The notes beneath the pieces were generated by a model. That model had not been told where the DNA came from. It made no database searches and saw nothing but the letters and a program-made list of their open reading frames with translations. A program made the translations under genes and the position numbers. DNA of 19,827 bases from assembly GCA_002315715.1 (NCBI GenBank), contig DCHY01000005.1:1-19827 (forward strand). Reading direction: 5' to 3'. The DNA comes from Clostridiales bacterium UBA1740 (lineage in GTDB: Bacteria; Bacillota; Clostridia; Oscillospirales; CAG-272). How positions within the stretch are numbered: the stretch's first letter is position 1; each line of letters opens with the position of its first letter. Below are positions 1-7,690 of this stretch, in pieces.

Positions 1-1032
1 TCCGTCAAAGACAATCTGAAAACGTTTTACCTTTCTTATATCATTCTGCTTTCTTCCATTTCCGTTTTGGAAGTTTCCATGATTTTGCGTTCCTTGATTG
101 CCAAAAACATCACCGAAAACGTCACGCATCTTGCGTATTTCGTTTCCTACGTCACGCTGCTTTTTTTCTCACTTTTGACCTTGACGGCACTTATCACCAA
201 CCGTAAAACGGGAGAGTACGAAAATCTCGTATACAGTCTCGTCAACGTCTACGGCTTCGTCATTCTTCTTTGGTCGGCGGCGGTCTCTTACCTCGACGTC
301 ACAAAGGGCAACACCATGATCGTGTTTATGACCATCATCGTGTGCGTGGCTGCCGTTTTGAATATGCACCCCGTTTTATATACTTCTCTTGTCGTTCCCA
401 TGTCGGTTCTCTTGATTGTCGCGGCAAAAATCGAACAGTCGCCGCTTCTCAAATCCAGAGGATATTATTTCAACTTCGCCGTCTTCGTGCTTTTCTCGCT
501 GATTTTGGCATTCGTACAGCGCAGAACCGCCGTCAAAACCTACAGAACCAAAAAGAAACTCGAGGACTTGTCTTTCCGCGATCAATTGACCGGCACTTAT
601 AACCGTTATTCTTTGCGCGAGCACGCAAACCTCTTTAAAAACGACGGCTCGTCCTTTATCGGTATCGTGGACCTTGACGATTTCAAAAACATCAACGACC
701 GCTTCGGTCACGACGTCGGTGACACCTGCCTGATTATGACGGCCGATTTGCTTTCCCACTCTTTCGGTGAGTACGTTTACCGCTTCGGCGGCGATGAGTT
801 CATCATCGTGACGGATAAAAAACCGATCCAAATCGAGGCGGAAATCAAAGTCATCAACGAAACGCTGGACCACGGCTACGAGGGGTGCGGCCTTCACATC
901 TCCGCCGGCTTTACGCCGTTGTGCGGCGAAGACAAGGAATTTGCCGACGCCTTTAAACTTGCCGACCATGCGCTCTACCGCGCCAAGGATGAGGGCAAAT
1001 CCCGCGTATGTTTCTCCGAACCCCGAAAATAA
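1..1032 (+). CDS. Membrane-anchored GGDEF diguanylate cyclase, 5' end outside window
   Basis: The reading frame is open from base 1, so the true start lies upstream; a TTG at 67 falls inside what looks like a first membrane helix and is unlikely to be the start. About six hydrophobic segments occupy the first ~180 codons, followed by a short basic linker and a C-terminal GGDEF domain. The signature RFGGDEF is encoded at 781-801, with the upstream metal-binding VDLDDFKNIND segment, as expected for synthesis of cyclic di-GMP from two GTP at the inner face of the membrane. The four residues at the usual inhibitory I-site (RxxD, five residues before GGDEF) read SFGE, so product inhibition through that site is probably absent. 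The membrane part resembles no sensor family I can name. The gene ends 13 bases before a convergent terminator hairpin. GGDEF assignment is sure; the input signal is unknown. Confidence 0.9.
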   Translation, partial: SVKDNLKTFYLSYIILLSSISVLEVSMILRSLIAKNITENVTHLAYFVSYVTLLFFSLLTLTALITNRKTGEYENLVYSLVNVYGFVILLWSAAVSYLDVTKGNTMIVFMTIIVCVAAVLNMHPVLYTSLVVPMSVLLIVAAKIEQSPLLKSRGYYFNFAVFVLFSLILAFVQRRTAVKTYRTKKKLEDLSFRDQLTGTYNRYSLREHANLFKNDGSSFIGIVDLDDFKNINDRFGHDVGDTCLIMTADLLSHSFGEYVYRFGGDEFIIVTDKKPIQIEAEIKVINETLDHGYEGCGLHISAGFTPLCGEDKEFADAFKLADHALYRAKDEGKSRVCFSEPRK

Positions 1033-1044
1033 CGTTTTTACGAT

Positions 1045-1078
1045 AAAAAGGGCATCCTCAAGCGAGGATGCCCTTTTT
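1045..1078. terminator. Bidirectional intrinsic terminator between convergent genes
   Basis: A perfect 10-bp stem (1050-1059 with 1064-1073, GGGCATCCTC/GAGGATGCCC) closes a 4-base AAGC loop and is flanked by five A on the left and five T on the right. It can therefore terminate both the GGDEF gene on the plus strand and the kdu operon on the minus strand. Confidence 0.92.
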
Positions 1079-1089
1079 GTATTCTGTCA

Positions 1090-2268
1090 TTACCAAATGA
1101 GAAAATCGTCGCCGAGAAGCTTCAAAACAGCCTCGGTGTAGAAGAAGTCACCGTAAATGATGGAGATATGTACGCCGGCTTTCTTGAGGTCACCGTCCAC
1201 GGGATAACGAACGGTTCCGAAGTCGAGCATATGGTCGTTCGACGGGTCAAAGTTGCAGAACTTTTCACCCATGGCACGAAGCATATTGACGGCGGCGTTC
1301 ATATACATACCGCCTTCGTTCTCGGGAAGAACTTTGGCAAGTTCGAGAAGACCGCAAGCGGCGCAGGCACCTGCCGTCGCATCGTACAAAACGGGCTCGG
1401 CGGGGGCGCGGAAATCGACGCGGGGAAGCCAGTCGTCACAGCAGTTGGCAATGAAATAGTTGGCTACCTGCTTGGCGGCGTCGAGATAACGCACTTCCTT
1501 CGTGTGAAGGTAGGAAAGAGTAAAGCCGTAAAGCGCCCAAGCGCATCCGCGGGACCAAGAGGAGCCCTCGGCATAGCCTTGACCGCCGTGGGTTTTTACA
1601 CACTCGCCGGTCACTCTGTCGTGTTCCACGATGTGAACGACGGAGCCGTCGGGACGGAGGTGGTCGCGGATAGCCATATCGGCGTGCGCCATGGCGATTC
1701 TCTTATATCTGTCATCCTTCGTTTCCTCGGATGCCCAGTAGAGAAGCGGAATGTTCATAAGGCAGTCCACGATACTCCAGTTGACGATGGGGGAATCGGG
1801 CTTGGAGTTCCAGGCGCGGATGAATCCCGTGCTGTTCTCGCAAAGGACGAAACGTCCCATCAGGGTCGTAGCCATATAGAAATCGCGCGCTCTTGACGCC
1901 CTGTTGCCGGTCAAACGGTAGTTGGCGCCGGAGAGAAGATGCCACATAAAGCCGACGTCATGGTGAATCTCGAAAGCCTTTTCGGCTACCGTTTCTTCCA
2001 TGAGTTCTTCGTTTCTCTCTGCGGTCTTTCTGTATTCTTCGTTGCCGGTCTTGTGGTAAAGAAGCCAGTTAAGACCGCCGAAAAATCCGTTGCACCACCA
2101 GTCTTTTTGGTCGGGGAAATGGTTTACGTGCATGCCGTTTTCATCCACGCCGTCGGGAACCTTATCGCGTGAACGAATGGTAACGGCAGACATCTTTTTG
2201 TCGATTTTTTTGAAGGTTTCTTCCGCCCAAGCGCGGTTTTCCTTCAAAAGTTGTTCGTATGTTTTCAT
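1090..2268 (-). CDS. ugl: GH88 unsaturated glucuronyl hydrolase
   Basis: This 392-residue protein has the length and motifs of glycoside hydrolase family 88, which hydrates the 4,5 double bond of unsaturated uronyl oligosaccharides made by polysaccharide lyases and so releases the unsaturated uronate. Visible family motifs are HHDVGFMW (residues 102-109; D104 would match Asp88 of the Bacillus UGL), WSIVDCLMNIPLL (D168, matching Asp149), GYAEGSSWSRGCAWALYGF (about 231-249), DATAGACAACGLLEL and the C-terminal IYGDFFYTEA. No signal peptide is visible, so it should act in the cytoplasm on imported fragments. The ATG at 2268 follows AAAGG at 9 bases spacing. It is the last gene of the kduI-kduD-ugl operon (24 bases after kduD) and ends at a shared terminator. 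GH105 is the nearest alternative, but the motifs fit GH88 better. The exact substrate (chondroitin, hyaluronan or heparin type) cannot be read from sequence. Confidence 0.9.
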   Translation of the reverse strand: MKTYEQLLKENRAWAEETFKKIDKKMSAVTIRSRDKVPDGVDENGMHVNHFPDQKDWWCNGFFGGLNWLLYHKTGNEEYRKTAERNEELMEETVAEKAFEIHHDVGFMWHLLSGANYRLTGNRASRARDFYMATTLMGRFVLCENSTGFIRAWNSKPDSPIVNWSIVDCLMNIPLLYWASEETKDDRYKRIAMAHADMAIRDHLRPDGSVVHIVEHDRVTGECVKTHGGQGYAEGSSWSRGCAWALYGFTLSYLHTKEVRYLDAAKQVANYFIANCCDDWLPRVDFRAPAEPVLYDATAGACAACGLLELAKVLPENEGGMYMNAAVNMLRAMGEKFCNFDPSNDHMLDFGTVRYPVDGDLKKAGVHISIIYGDFFYTEAVLKLLGDDFLIW

Positions 2269-2292
2269 GAAAACAAACCTTTCCGGGTGAAA

Positions 2293-3093
2293 TTACGGCT
2301 GACGGCCGATGTAAGCAAGAATACCGCCGTCAACGTAGAGGATCTGACCGTTGACAAAGTCGGAAGCTTCGGAAGCAAGGAAGACGGCAGGACCGCCGAG
2401 GTCTTCCGCATTGCCCCAACGACCTGCGGGCGTTTTGGCAACGATGAAGGAATCGAAGGGATGACGCGAACCGTCGGGCTGTCTTTCACGAAGGGGAGCG
2501 GTTTGAGGAGTAGCGATATAACCCGGGCCGATACCGTTGCACTGAATGTTGTACTGACCGTATTCGGAGGCGATGTTCTTGGTGAGCATCTTAAGACCGC
2601 CCTTGGCAGCCGCATAAGCGGAAACGGTTTCACGGCCGAGTTCGGACATCATCGAGCAGATGTTGATGATTTTGCCGTGGCCCATCTTAAGCATGGTGGG
2701 GATAACGGCTTTGGAAACGATAAAGGGAGCGTTGAGGTCCACGTCGATGACCTGACGGAATTCTTCCGCCTTCATTTCGATCATGGGGATTCTCTTGATA
2801 ATGCCGGCGTTGTTGACGAGAATGTCGATATTGCCGACTTCTTTTTCGATTTTGGCAACCATTTCGTTGACGGCGTCTTCGTTGGTTACGTCGCAAACGT
2901 AGCCGGTAGCGTCGATGCCGGCTTCTTTGTAGGAAGCAAGGCCTTTGTCAACGAATTCCTGCTTAATGTCGTTGAAAACGATTTTTGCGCCTGCGGCAGC
3001 CATGGCTTTGGCAATGGCAAAACCGATACCGTAGGATGCGCCGGTGATGAGGGCGATTTTGCCGTCAAGTTTGAAGTTTTCGTACTTTTCCAT
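2293..3093 (-). CDS. kduD: KduD-like SDR dehydrogenase (KDG 5-dehydrogenase)
   Basis: This 266-residue short-chain dehydrogenase carries the nucleotide-binding motif TGASYGIG (residues 17-24), NNAG (94-97) and the catalytic triad S147, Y160, K164 (SAYAAAKGG). The C-terminal half (CNGIGPGYIATPQTAPLRE and RHPFDSFIVAKTPAGRWG) is typical of the group annotated as gluconate 5-dehydrogenase or 2-dehydro-3-deoxy-D-gluconate 5-dehydrogenase. Between kduI and ugl, the likely reaction is NAD(P)H-dependent reduction of 3-deoxy-D-glycero-2,5-hexodiulosonate to 2-keto-3-deoxygluconate in the cytoplasm. The ATG at 3093 follows GAGG at 8 bases spacing, 34 bases after the kduI stop. Annotation tools may call it gluconate 5-dehydrogenase; the neighbourhood favours the KduD/DhuD role. 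Cofactor preference is not determined. Confidence 0.87.
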   Translation of the reverse strand: MEKYENFKLDGKIALITGASYGIGFAIAKAMAAAGAKIVFNDIKQEFVDKGLASYKEAGIDATGYVCDVTNEDAVNEMVAKIEKEVGNIDILVNNAGIIKRIPMIEMKAEEFRQVIDVDLNAPFIVSKAVIPTMLKMGHGKIINICSMMSELGRETVSAYAAAKGGLKMLTKNIASEYGQYNIQCNGIGPGYIATPQTAPLRERQPDGSRHPFDSFIVAKTPAGRWGNAEDLGGPAVFLASEASDFVNGQILYVDGGILAYIGRQP

Positions 3094-3127
3094 GTGAATA
3101 TCCTCTCAAATATTTATTATTTCAAAA

Positions 3128-4765
3128 TTAGCGAAGTTCTTTGGTTTCGATATGATCCATATCGTCGAATTCCTGGTTTTCGCCGCACATAGCCCAAATG
3201 AAGGAATAGTTCTTCGTGCCGACACCGCTGTGGATAGACCAAGAGGGAGAAATAACGGCCTCTTCGTTGTGCATGACGATGTGACGGGTTTCTTTGGCTT
3301 CGCCCATCATGTGGAAGACGGCGTCGTTCGGTCCCATGTCGAGATAGAGATAAACTTCCATACGGCGGTCATGAGTGTGGCAGGGCATCGTGTTCCAGTT
3401 GGAACCGACGTCAAGCTGCGTCAAGCCCATGGCAAGCTGGCAGGATTTCATGACTTCGGGGTGGATGTACTGATTGATGACGCGCTTGTTGCAGTCTTCG
3501 ACGGAGCCGCAGGGGACCTTGCGCGCCTTGGTGATATCGATTTTCACCGTCGGATACTCGGTGTGAGCCGGGCAGGAGGTGATGTAGAATTTTGCGGGGT
3601 TGCTTTCGTCTACGCTCTTGAAGGTAAGGTCCTTGTGACCGCGGCCGACGTAGATACCGTCGCGGGGATTCATCTCGTAAACTTCGCCGTCTACCGTGAT
3701 GATACCGGCACCGCCGATGTTGATACAGCCGAGTTCGCGGCGCTCGAGGAAATAGTTAGCGGCAAGTTCTTTGCCGGCTTCCAATTTGAGTTCAAGCTTG
3801 ATGGGCATCATACCGATGACGATGATACGGTCGGTGTGGCTGTAAACCATGCGGATATTGTCTTTCGTAAAGAGATTGGCAATATGAAACTCCTCTCTCA
3901 AACGGTCTGTGGTGTAATACTTGACGTCTTTTGCGTTAGAAGCGTCTCTGACTTCCATTCCTTTGTTCTCCTTTTTGATATAATGTCCTGTGACTTCGAG
4001 TTGCGTCAGCGCCGCAAAAGACAGCGCCCCGTCCTCCAGTCGCATTTGTTTGAAACCGGTGAGTTTGACCATTTCGGTCTTCTTGGGCGGGAAAGAAATC
4101 ACTTGCCCTTCGCCCGTCTTGACGAAATCGGCGTGGATTTTTTCTCCGTCGGAAAATTCGATATCCGCCTCTTTCCAATAGGTGTCGTGCGGAAAATCGG
4201 CGCGCAGATACACTTTGACTTCCGTCACTTCGCATTCGGTGCCGAAGTGCAGTTCGTACTCGAGATCTTCGCGAAGTCCGCCGCCCCAGGAGTGATAGGG
4301 GTAGTCGCCGTGGTTCTCGGGACGGATGACGCCGTCAATGGCGTTTCTCTCGAAAAACTGCGGGTCTTCTCTCGTCACGAAGTTGGCAACCGCGTGGGGA
4401 AAGTATTTCGGCAGATTGTGTCTGTCGTGGGAGTTTCTCGAAATCAAACGATCTCCGTAGATTTCGGGCTCGTCGATTTCGGATACTTTCAGTCGGTGGG
4501 ATTCGCCCTCAAAGGCCTCTTTGCCGTAGCAGGCGTATCTTTCGTGACCGAAAGGAATCACAAAGTCAAAAATGCTGTCCGGCACGTACACGATGCTTTC
4601 GGCAAGGGTGGGGTCGAGTTGCATTTTGACAAACGGCGCATCGTCGAGTTCAATGCGAATTTTGTCGCCGGGAAGATATTCCCCCACGAACACTTCGTCA
4701 ATCTCTTTGCCGTGCGCGTGAAAACGGACGTCGCCGTTTTCCGAAATAAGCTTTAAGGATAGCAA
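3128..4765 (-). CDS. kduI: KduI isomerase with N-terminal F5/8C-like domain
   Basis: The 545-residue frame has two parts. Residues 270-545 (276 residues) match full-length KduI, 5-dehydro-4-deoxy-D-glucuronate isomerase, the cupin enzyme that interconverts the keto-uronates produced from unsaturated uronic acid. The metal-binding set H463, H465, E470 (CHTHDRRME) and H512 (SWSIHSGVGTK) is intact. Residues 1-269 are extra: a beta-rich segment, then (about 120-262) a region resembling discoidin/F5-8 type C galactose-binding folds, with NAIDG, HSWGG, VYLRADFPHD, FSDGEKI and a closing QLEVTG strand. The start is TTG at 4765, preceded by GAGGTG, 13 bases below the predicted transcription start. An ATG at codon 270 has its own strong ribosome binding site, so a stand-alone KduI may also be made. 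It is first gene of the operon. The isomerase call is firm; the role of the extension is unknown. Confidence 0.9.
   Translation of the reverse strand: MLSLKLISENGDVRFHAHGKEIDEVFVGEYLPGDKIRIELDDAPFVKMQLDPTLAESIVYVPDSIFDFVIPFGHERYACYGKEAFEGESHRLKVSEIDEPEIYGDRLISRNSHDRHNLPKYFPHAVANFVTREDPQFFERNAIDGVIRPENHGDYPYHSWGGGLREDLEYELHFGTECEVTEVKVYLRADFPHDTYWKEADIEFSDGEKIHADFVKTGEGQVISFPPKKTEMVKLTGFKQMRLEDGALSFAALTQLEVTGHYIKKENKGMEVRDASNAKDVKYYTTDRLREEFHIANLFTKDNIRMVYSHTDRIIVIGMMPIKLELKLEAGKELAANYFLERRELGCINIGGAGIITVDGEVYEMNPRDGIYVGRGHKDLTFKSVDESNPAKFYITSCPAHTEYPTVKIDITKARKVPCGSVEDCNKRVINQYIHPEVMKSCQLAMGLTQLDVGSNWNTMPCHTHDRRMEVYLYLDMGPNDAVFHMMGEAKETRHIVMHNEEAVISPSWSIHSGVGTKNYSFIWAMCGENQEFDDMDHIETKELR
3956..3973 (-). 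promoter_or_regulatory. Internal ribosome binding site and ATG inside kduI frame
   Basis: On the minus strand AAGGAG (3973-3968) lies 9 bases before an in-frame ATG (3958-3956), which is codon 270 of the fused gene. Initiation here would give a 276-residue protein, almost exactly the size of the known E. coli KduI (278). The Shine-Dalgarno match is better than the one serving the TTG start of the long form. Confidence 0.6.
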
Positions 4766-4784
4766 AAAATCACCTCTTTACACC

Positions 4785-4813
4785 ATTCTACCATAATTTT
4801 GCGTGTAAATCAA
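4785..4813 (-). promoter_or_regulatory. Sigma-A promoter of the kduI-kduD-ugl operon
   Basis: Minus strand: -35 TTGATT (4813-4808), 17-base spacer, -10 TAGAAT (4790-4785). Transcription would begin near 4778, only about 13 bases before the TTG start, leaving a very short leader. It sits directly downstream of the terminator that ends the preceding unit. No clear operator was recognised, and the GCAA-N3-TTGC element seen before the aldolase gene is absent. Confidence 0.75.
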
Positions 4814-4838
4814 TACTAAATCACAATATATGTAAAAT

Positions 4839-4865
4839 AAAAAAAGAGACCGCAAGCGCGGTCTC
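4839..4865 (-). terminator. Intrinsic terminator after heparinase-like gene
   Basis: The stem GAGACCGC/GCGGTCTC (4846-4853 with 4858-4865) closes a 4-base loop. On the minus strand it is followed by seven T (4845-4839) and further T-rich sequence. It lies 10 bases past the stop of the lyase gene and separates that unit from the kdu operon. Confidence 0.9.
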
Positions 4866-4874
4866 TCTAAAGCG

Positions 4875-7016
4875 TTATTTTTGAAGGAAAAGCAAGTTTT
4901 CACCGGCAGGGACGGTGTGGAGTGCCCCGTCGATATCGTATTCGCCGGCAGGCAAGCCGCAAAGGAAAATACGCTTGACGCCGGTATCAAAATCGGGGAG
5001 AGAAATCTTGTCTTTCGGTTCTTTGAAAAGTACGAAAGCCACGTCGCCGACGAGCGCGCAAACGCCGCCCTTGAGGTCGACTTTTTTTGCTTCTATCGGC
5101 GCAACACCATCGTTTTTGACTATTAACGTGTGCAAAAACTCGGTATTTTTGTCGTTTTCGGTGGGCATCACTTCGACGCGTCCCCAACCGTCCTCACGCA
5201 CGGGATGAGCGGCTTTATCACGGGCTTTGCCGAGACGTTCGCCGCGAACGAGGAAAAGATCGTCCCCGCCGCCGATAGCCGTGAGTTTCGGATTCTCGGG
5301 AAGCAAACTCGTCATATCGAGGCATCCGCCCGTCGCCGTTTTGACAAACACACGGTTGCCGTCCACGGTCGGTTCGTCGGTCATGTGCAGAAGAAACGTT
5401 TTTTCGAATTCCGGATTTTTGACGGTCAGGGCGTCGTAAACGAAGAAATAAAGAGGATGCTCTTCGTCGCCGTTTACCGCCAGCATATGGCGTTCGTAAT
5501 GCTCGATTTTATCGCTGTACGCATTCGTAAGGTCCCCGGCAATGTAGGCAAACGCAAAGTCGCCGTCTTCGGTAAATCCGTGGGCGTGACCGATTTCGCT
5601 TGCGCGATTGAAGGCGTCCGTCTTTTGCCATTCCACAAGGTCGTCGGCTTCCCAAATATCGACTTTGCGGATTCTCTGTCCGCCCGAGTTTTTCCAATAG
5701 CACTCTTCGTCCGGGTCATAGACGAGCACGCAGTTGTGCGAAATCGTCTGTTTGTTGTAACCGAAGTCAAGCGCCGAACCGTAGCGATAGGAGGTCCCCT
5801 CTCTGTCGGTATACTCGTAGCAGTTGGAGGCAGAGGCAAGCGAACCCTTGTAGAAAATCATAAAGTCGCCGGCGTCTTTTTGCTCGTGATTGAGCGAGAG
5901 TTTCTCGCCGATTTTCATATAGGCGCAGGCGCCGTTTTTCGTGTGAACGATGTATTGAGAAAGCGGAGAGCCGTTATACCGAACGGGGGAAAGCGAAAGG
6001 GGCGAATTTCCGACCGTCGGATCGTCAAAGGCAAGTATCATTTCGCAATTGCAATCCGCCGGAAGCTGTTTTTCAAAAGCGAAGGTGCGGTACATGGGAT
6101 TCTTGTAAATCGTACCGGCAAGCAGGGCGTCCATATGCACTCTGCCGTGGAGATAACGGGGGTATTTGTCGTGGGGATCGTCGCCGATACGGAAAAAATC
6201 TCCGTCGGGGCGGTAGTAATGGAGGAACGTCGTCATGACCTCTTCCATTTTGCCGTCAAACATATGGTAAGCACCGTCCGAAACGGCATACAGCAAAGCT
6301 TCCGCCGTGAGGTCAAAGGAATAACGGTAAGGACCGTAGGAACTGCCCTGCCAATGAGAACCCGACTGATAGTAATAATCGTGCACGGGTTTGATTTTGT
6401 GGAGAATGCGTCCGGCAATCAACTCGTAAATGTCGGGATGCTCGTCAAAAGCGGCAAGACCGAGGGAGAGCCAATCGCGCATAATCTGCGCTTCGCAGCC
6501 GTGCCCCGTGAAATTGCTTTGCCCGACGGGGGGATAGCCGACTTCAAAATACGGACCGAGGTTGGTTTGACAAAGATACACGATTTCCTCGCGCTCGTCT
6601 TTCGTCAGCCAAGAGAAGCACCAGTCGTAGACGCAGGCGGCGGTGTACATCATCGCGCCGTACGCGCGGCAGGAATCGTGCATTTTCGGCACTTCCGCAT
6701 GGCGCAGGAAAAAGAGGACGCAGGTTTTGGCGTCGACGGCGTACTTTTCGTCTTCAAAAAGAATAGCGCGCAGAGCCTTGGCGCGGATGGCGTCCATGAT
6801 ATCGTTGCTGAAGGTGGCACTTTCAAACGAAAGTGCGGTATCGGACAACGCCGTCATTTTATCAAATGCCGGCTTGTGGTCGGGATGCGAAAGATTGTTT
6901 CTTACCTGCGGCAGAGATTTCTCCGTCATGAAAATACGGGGATGCGTGTTTGCCGTCGGGTAAAAGTTCGGTTTGCCGAACACCGCCTCGAGCGGCTTAA
7001 TGTCGAACGTTGACAT
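4875..7016 (-). CDS. Heparinase II/III-like polysaccharide lyase
   Basis: This 713-residue protein has an N-terminal alpha/alpha-toroid-like part (about 1-330) and a C-terminal beta-sandwich part containing HEQKDAGDF (377-385), the family's HxxxDAGxF segment. Compared with Pedobacter heparinase II (residue numbers from memory: H202, E205, Y257, H406), the candidates H172, E175 (GHGCE), Y227 (SSYGP) and H377 keep nearly identical spacing (3, 52 and 150 residues). This supports beta-elimination of uronic-acid polysaccharides. The positions matching zinc ligands H408 and D425 are Q379 and A396, so the structural metal site appears altered. No signal peptide is seen, suggesting cytoplasmic action on imported oligosaccharides. 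The ATG at 7016 follows AAGGAAG, 17 bases after the HAD gene, so it is inferred to share the valS transcript. The exact substrate (heparin/heparan, alginate or another uronan) is uncertain. Confidence 0.82.
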   Translation of the reverse strand: MSTFDIKPLEAVFGKPNFYPTANTHPRIFMTEKSLPQVRNNLSHPDHKPAFDKMTALSDTALSFESATFSNDIMDAIRAKALRAILFEDEKYAVDAKTCVLFFLRHAEVPKMHDSCRAYGAMMYTAACVYDWCFSWLTKDEREEIVYLCQTNLGPYFEVGYPPVGQSNFTGHGCEAQIMRDWLSLGLAAFDEHPDIYELIAGRILHKIKPVHDYYYQSGSHWQGSSYGPYRYSFDLTAEALLYAVSDGAYHMFDGKMEEVMTTFLHYYRPDGDFFRIGDDPHDKYPRYLHGRVHMDALLAGTIYKNPMYRTFAFEKQLPADCNCEMILAFDDPTVGNSPLSLSPVRYNGSPLSQYIVHTKNGACAYMKIGEKLSLNHEQKDAGDFMIFYKGSLASASNCYEYTDREGTSYRYGSALDFGYNKQTISHNCVLVYDPDEECYWKNSGGQRIRKVDIWEADDLVEWQKTDAFNRASEIGHAHGFTEDGDFAFAYIAGDLTNAYSDKIEHYERHMLAVNGDEEHPLYFFVYDALTVKNPEFEKTFLLHMTDEPTVDGNRVFVKTATGGCLDMTSLLPENPKLTAIGGGDDLFLVRGERLGKARDKAAHPVREDGWGRVEVMPTENDKNTEFLHTLIVKNDGVAPIEAKKVDLKGGVCALVGDVAFVLFKEPKDKISLPDFDTGVKRIFLCGLPAGEYDIDGALHTVPAGENLLFLQK

Positions 7017-7033
7017 GGCTGTTTTCTTCCTTG

Positions 7034-7690
7034 TTAGAATAATATTTCGGAAAGGTCACGGACGGTTTTGAGATAATAGTCGCTGTGTTTTCGCATAAAC
7101 GCCTCGATTTCGGGGACGTCGTACGCCCATCCGGCGGCGGCAAAATCCACCCCGGCGGCGCGTGCCATGTCAAATCCCGGTTTCAGGTCGTCGACGACCA
7201 ACACCTCGGAGGGAGAGAGGGAAAAGTCGCGCGTCACTTCAAGCACGGTGAAGGGTGACGGCTTTCGGCAGTCGGCAGGAAGGTCCCAGCCGTAAACCCG
7301 TGTCGGTGTGGGGAGGGCGTTTGCGCGATAGTCGCGCAGAATATTCTCGGTATAGGAATGGGAATCCACGACGAGAATACCGCCGAGCGACAAAAAGCGC
7401 TCGAGTATCTCGGCAATTCCGGGGTAAGCGGTGGGAATTTTTCCTTTGACGTATTCCGCCCAGTACGCTTCTTCCTTTTTGAGTTCCTCGGCGGAAAAGC
7501 CGAGTTCGTCACGGAAAAGTTCAACGATGCCGGGGATAAAATTCTTGCGAAAGTATTCGTCGAGGGTGTAATTCTTCGCAAACCGCGGATAAAACTTCTC
7601 GAGATATTCGACAAAGCAGGGATAATGAATCGTGGCGGTGCTGTTGACCGCCGTATCGTCATGATCCAAGATGAGGCATTTGTATTTCAT
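7034..7690 (-). CDS. HAD-superfamily hydrolase (phosphatase-like)
   Basis: The 218-residue protein shows the four HAD motifs: motif I LDHDDT (D9 nucleophile, D11 acid/base), motif II VVDS (S110), motif III K143 in RKPSP, and motif IV VVDD (D167, D168). A helical cap of about 75 residues lies between motifs I and II, as in C1-type phosphatases of the phosphoglycolate phosphatase/beta-phosphoglucomutase group. It probably removes phosphate from a small metabolite in the cytoplasm; the substrate cannot be read from sequence. The ATG at 7690 overlaps the 3' end of the LRR gene by 32 bases and has no good Shine-Dalgarno sequence, so translation is probably coupled to the upstream gene. The start is placed here because motif I begins at residue 8 as usual. 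Confidence 0.85.
   Translation of the reverse strand: MKYKCLILDHDDTAVNSTATIHYPCFVEYLEKFYPRFAKNYTLDEYFRKNFIPGIVELFRDELGFSAEELKKEEAYWAEYVKGKIPTAYPGIAEILERFLSLGGILVVDSHSYTENILRDYRANALPTPTRVYGWDLPADCRKPSPFTVLEVTRDFSLSPSEVLVVDDLKPGFDMARAAGVDFAAAGWAYDVPEIEAFMRKHSDYYLKTVRDLSEILF

Noticed and set aside
3152..4756. 534-codon open frame on the plus strand opposite the KduI fusion
   Set aside because: Mirror of a coding frame with biased codon use; no known motif.
4796..4839. Imperfect inverted repeat (ATTTTACATATA / TACACGCAAAAT) near the kduI promoter
   Set aside because: Only 9 of 12 positions match, in AT-rich sequence, so it is too weak to call as an operator.
5130..7013. 627-codon open frame on the plus strand opposite the lyase gene
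   Set aside because: Antisense shadow of a gene with conserved catalytic residues; no ribosome site and no domain.
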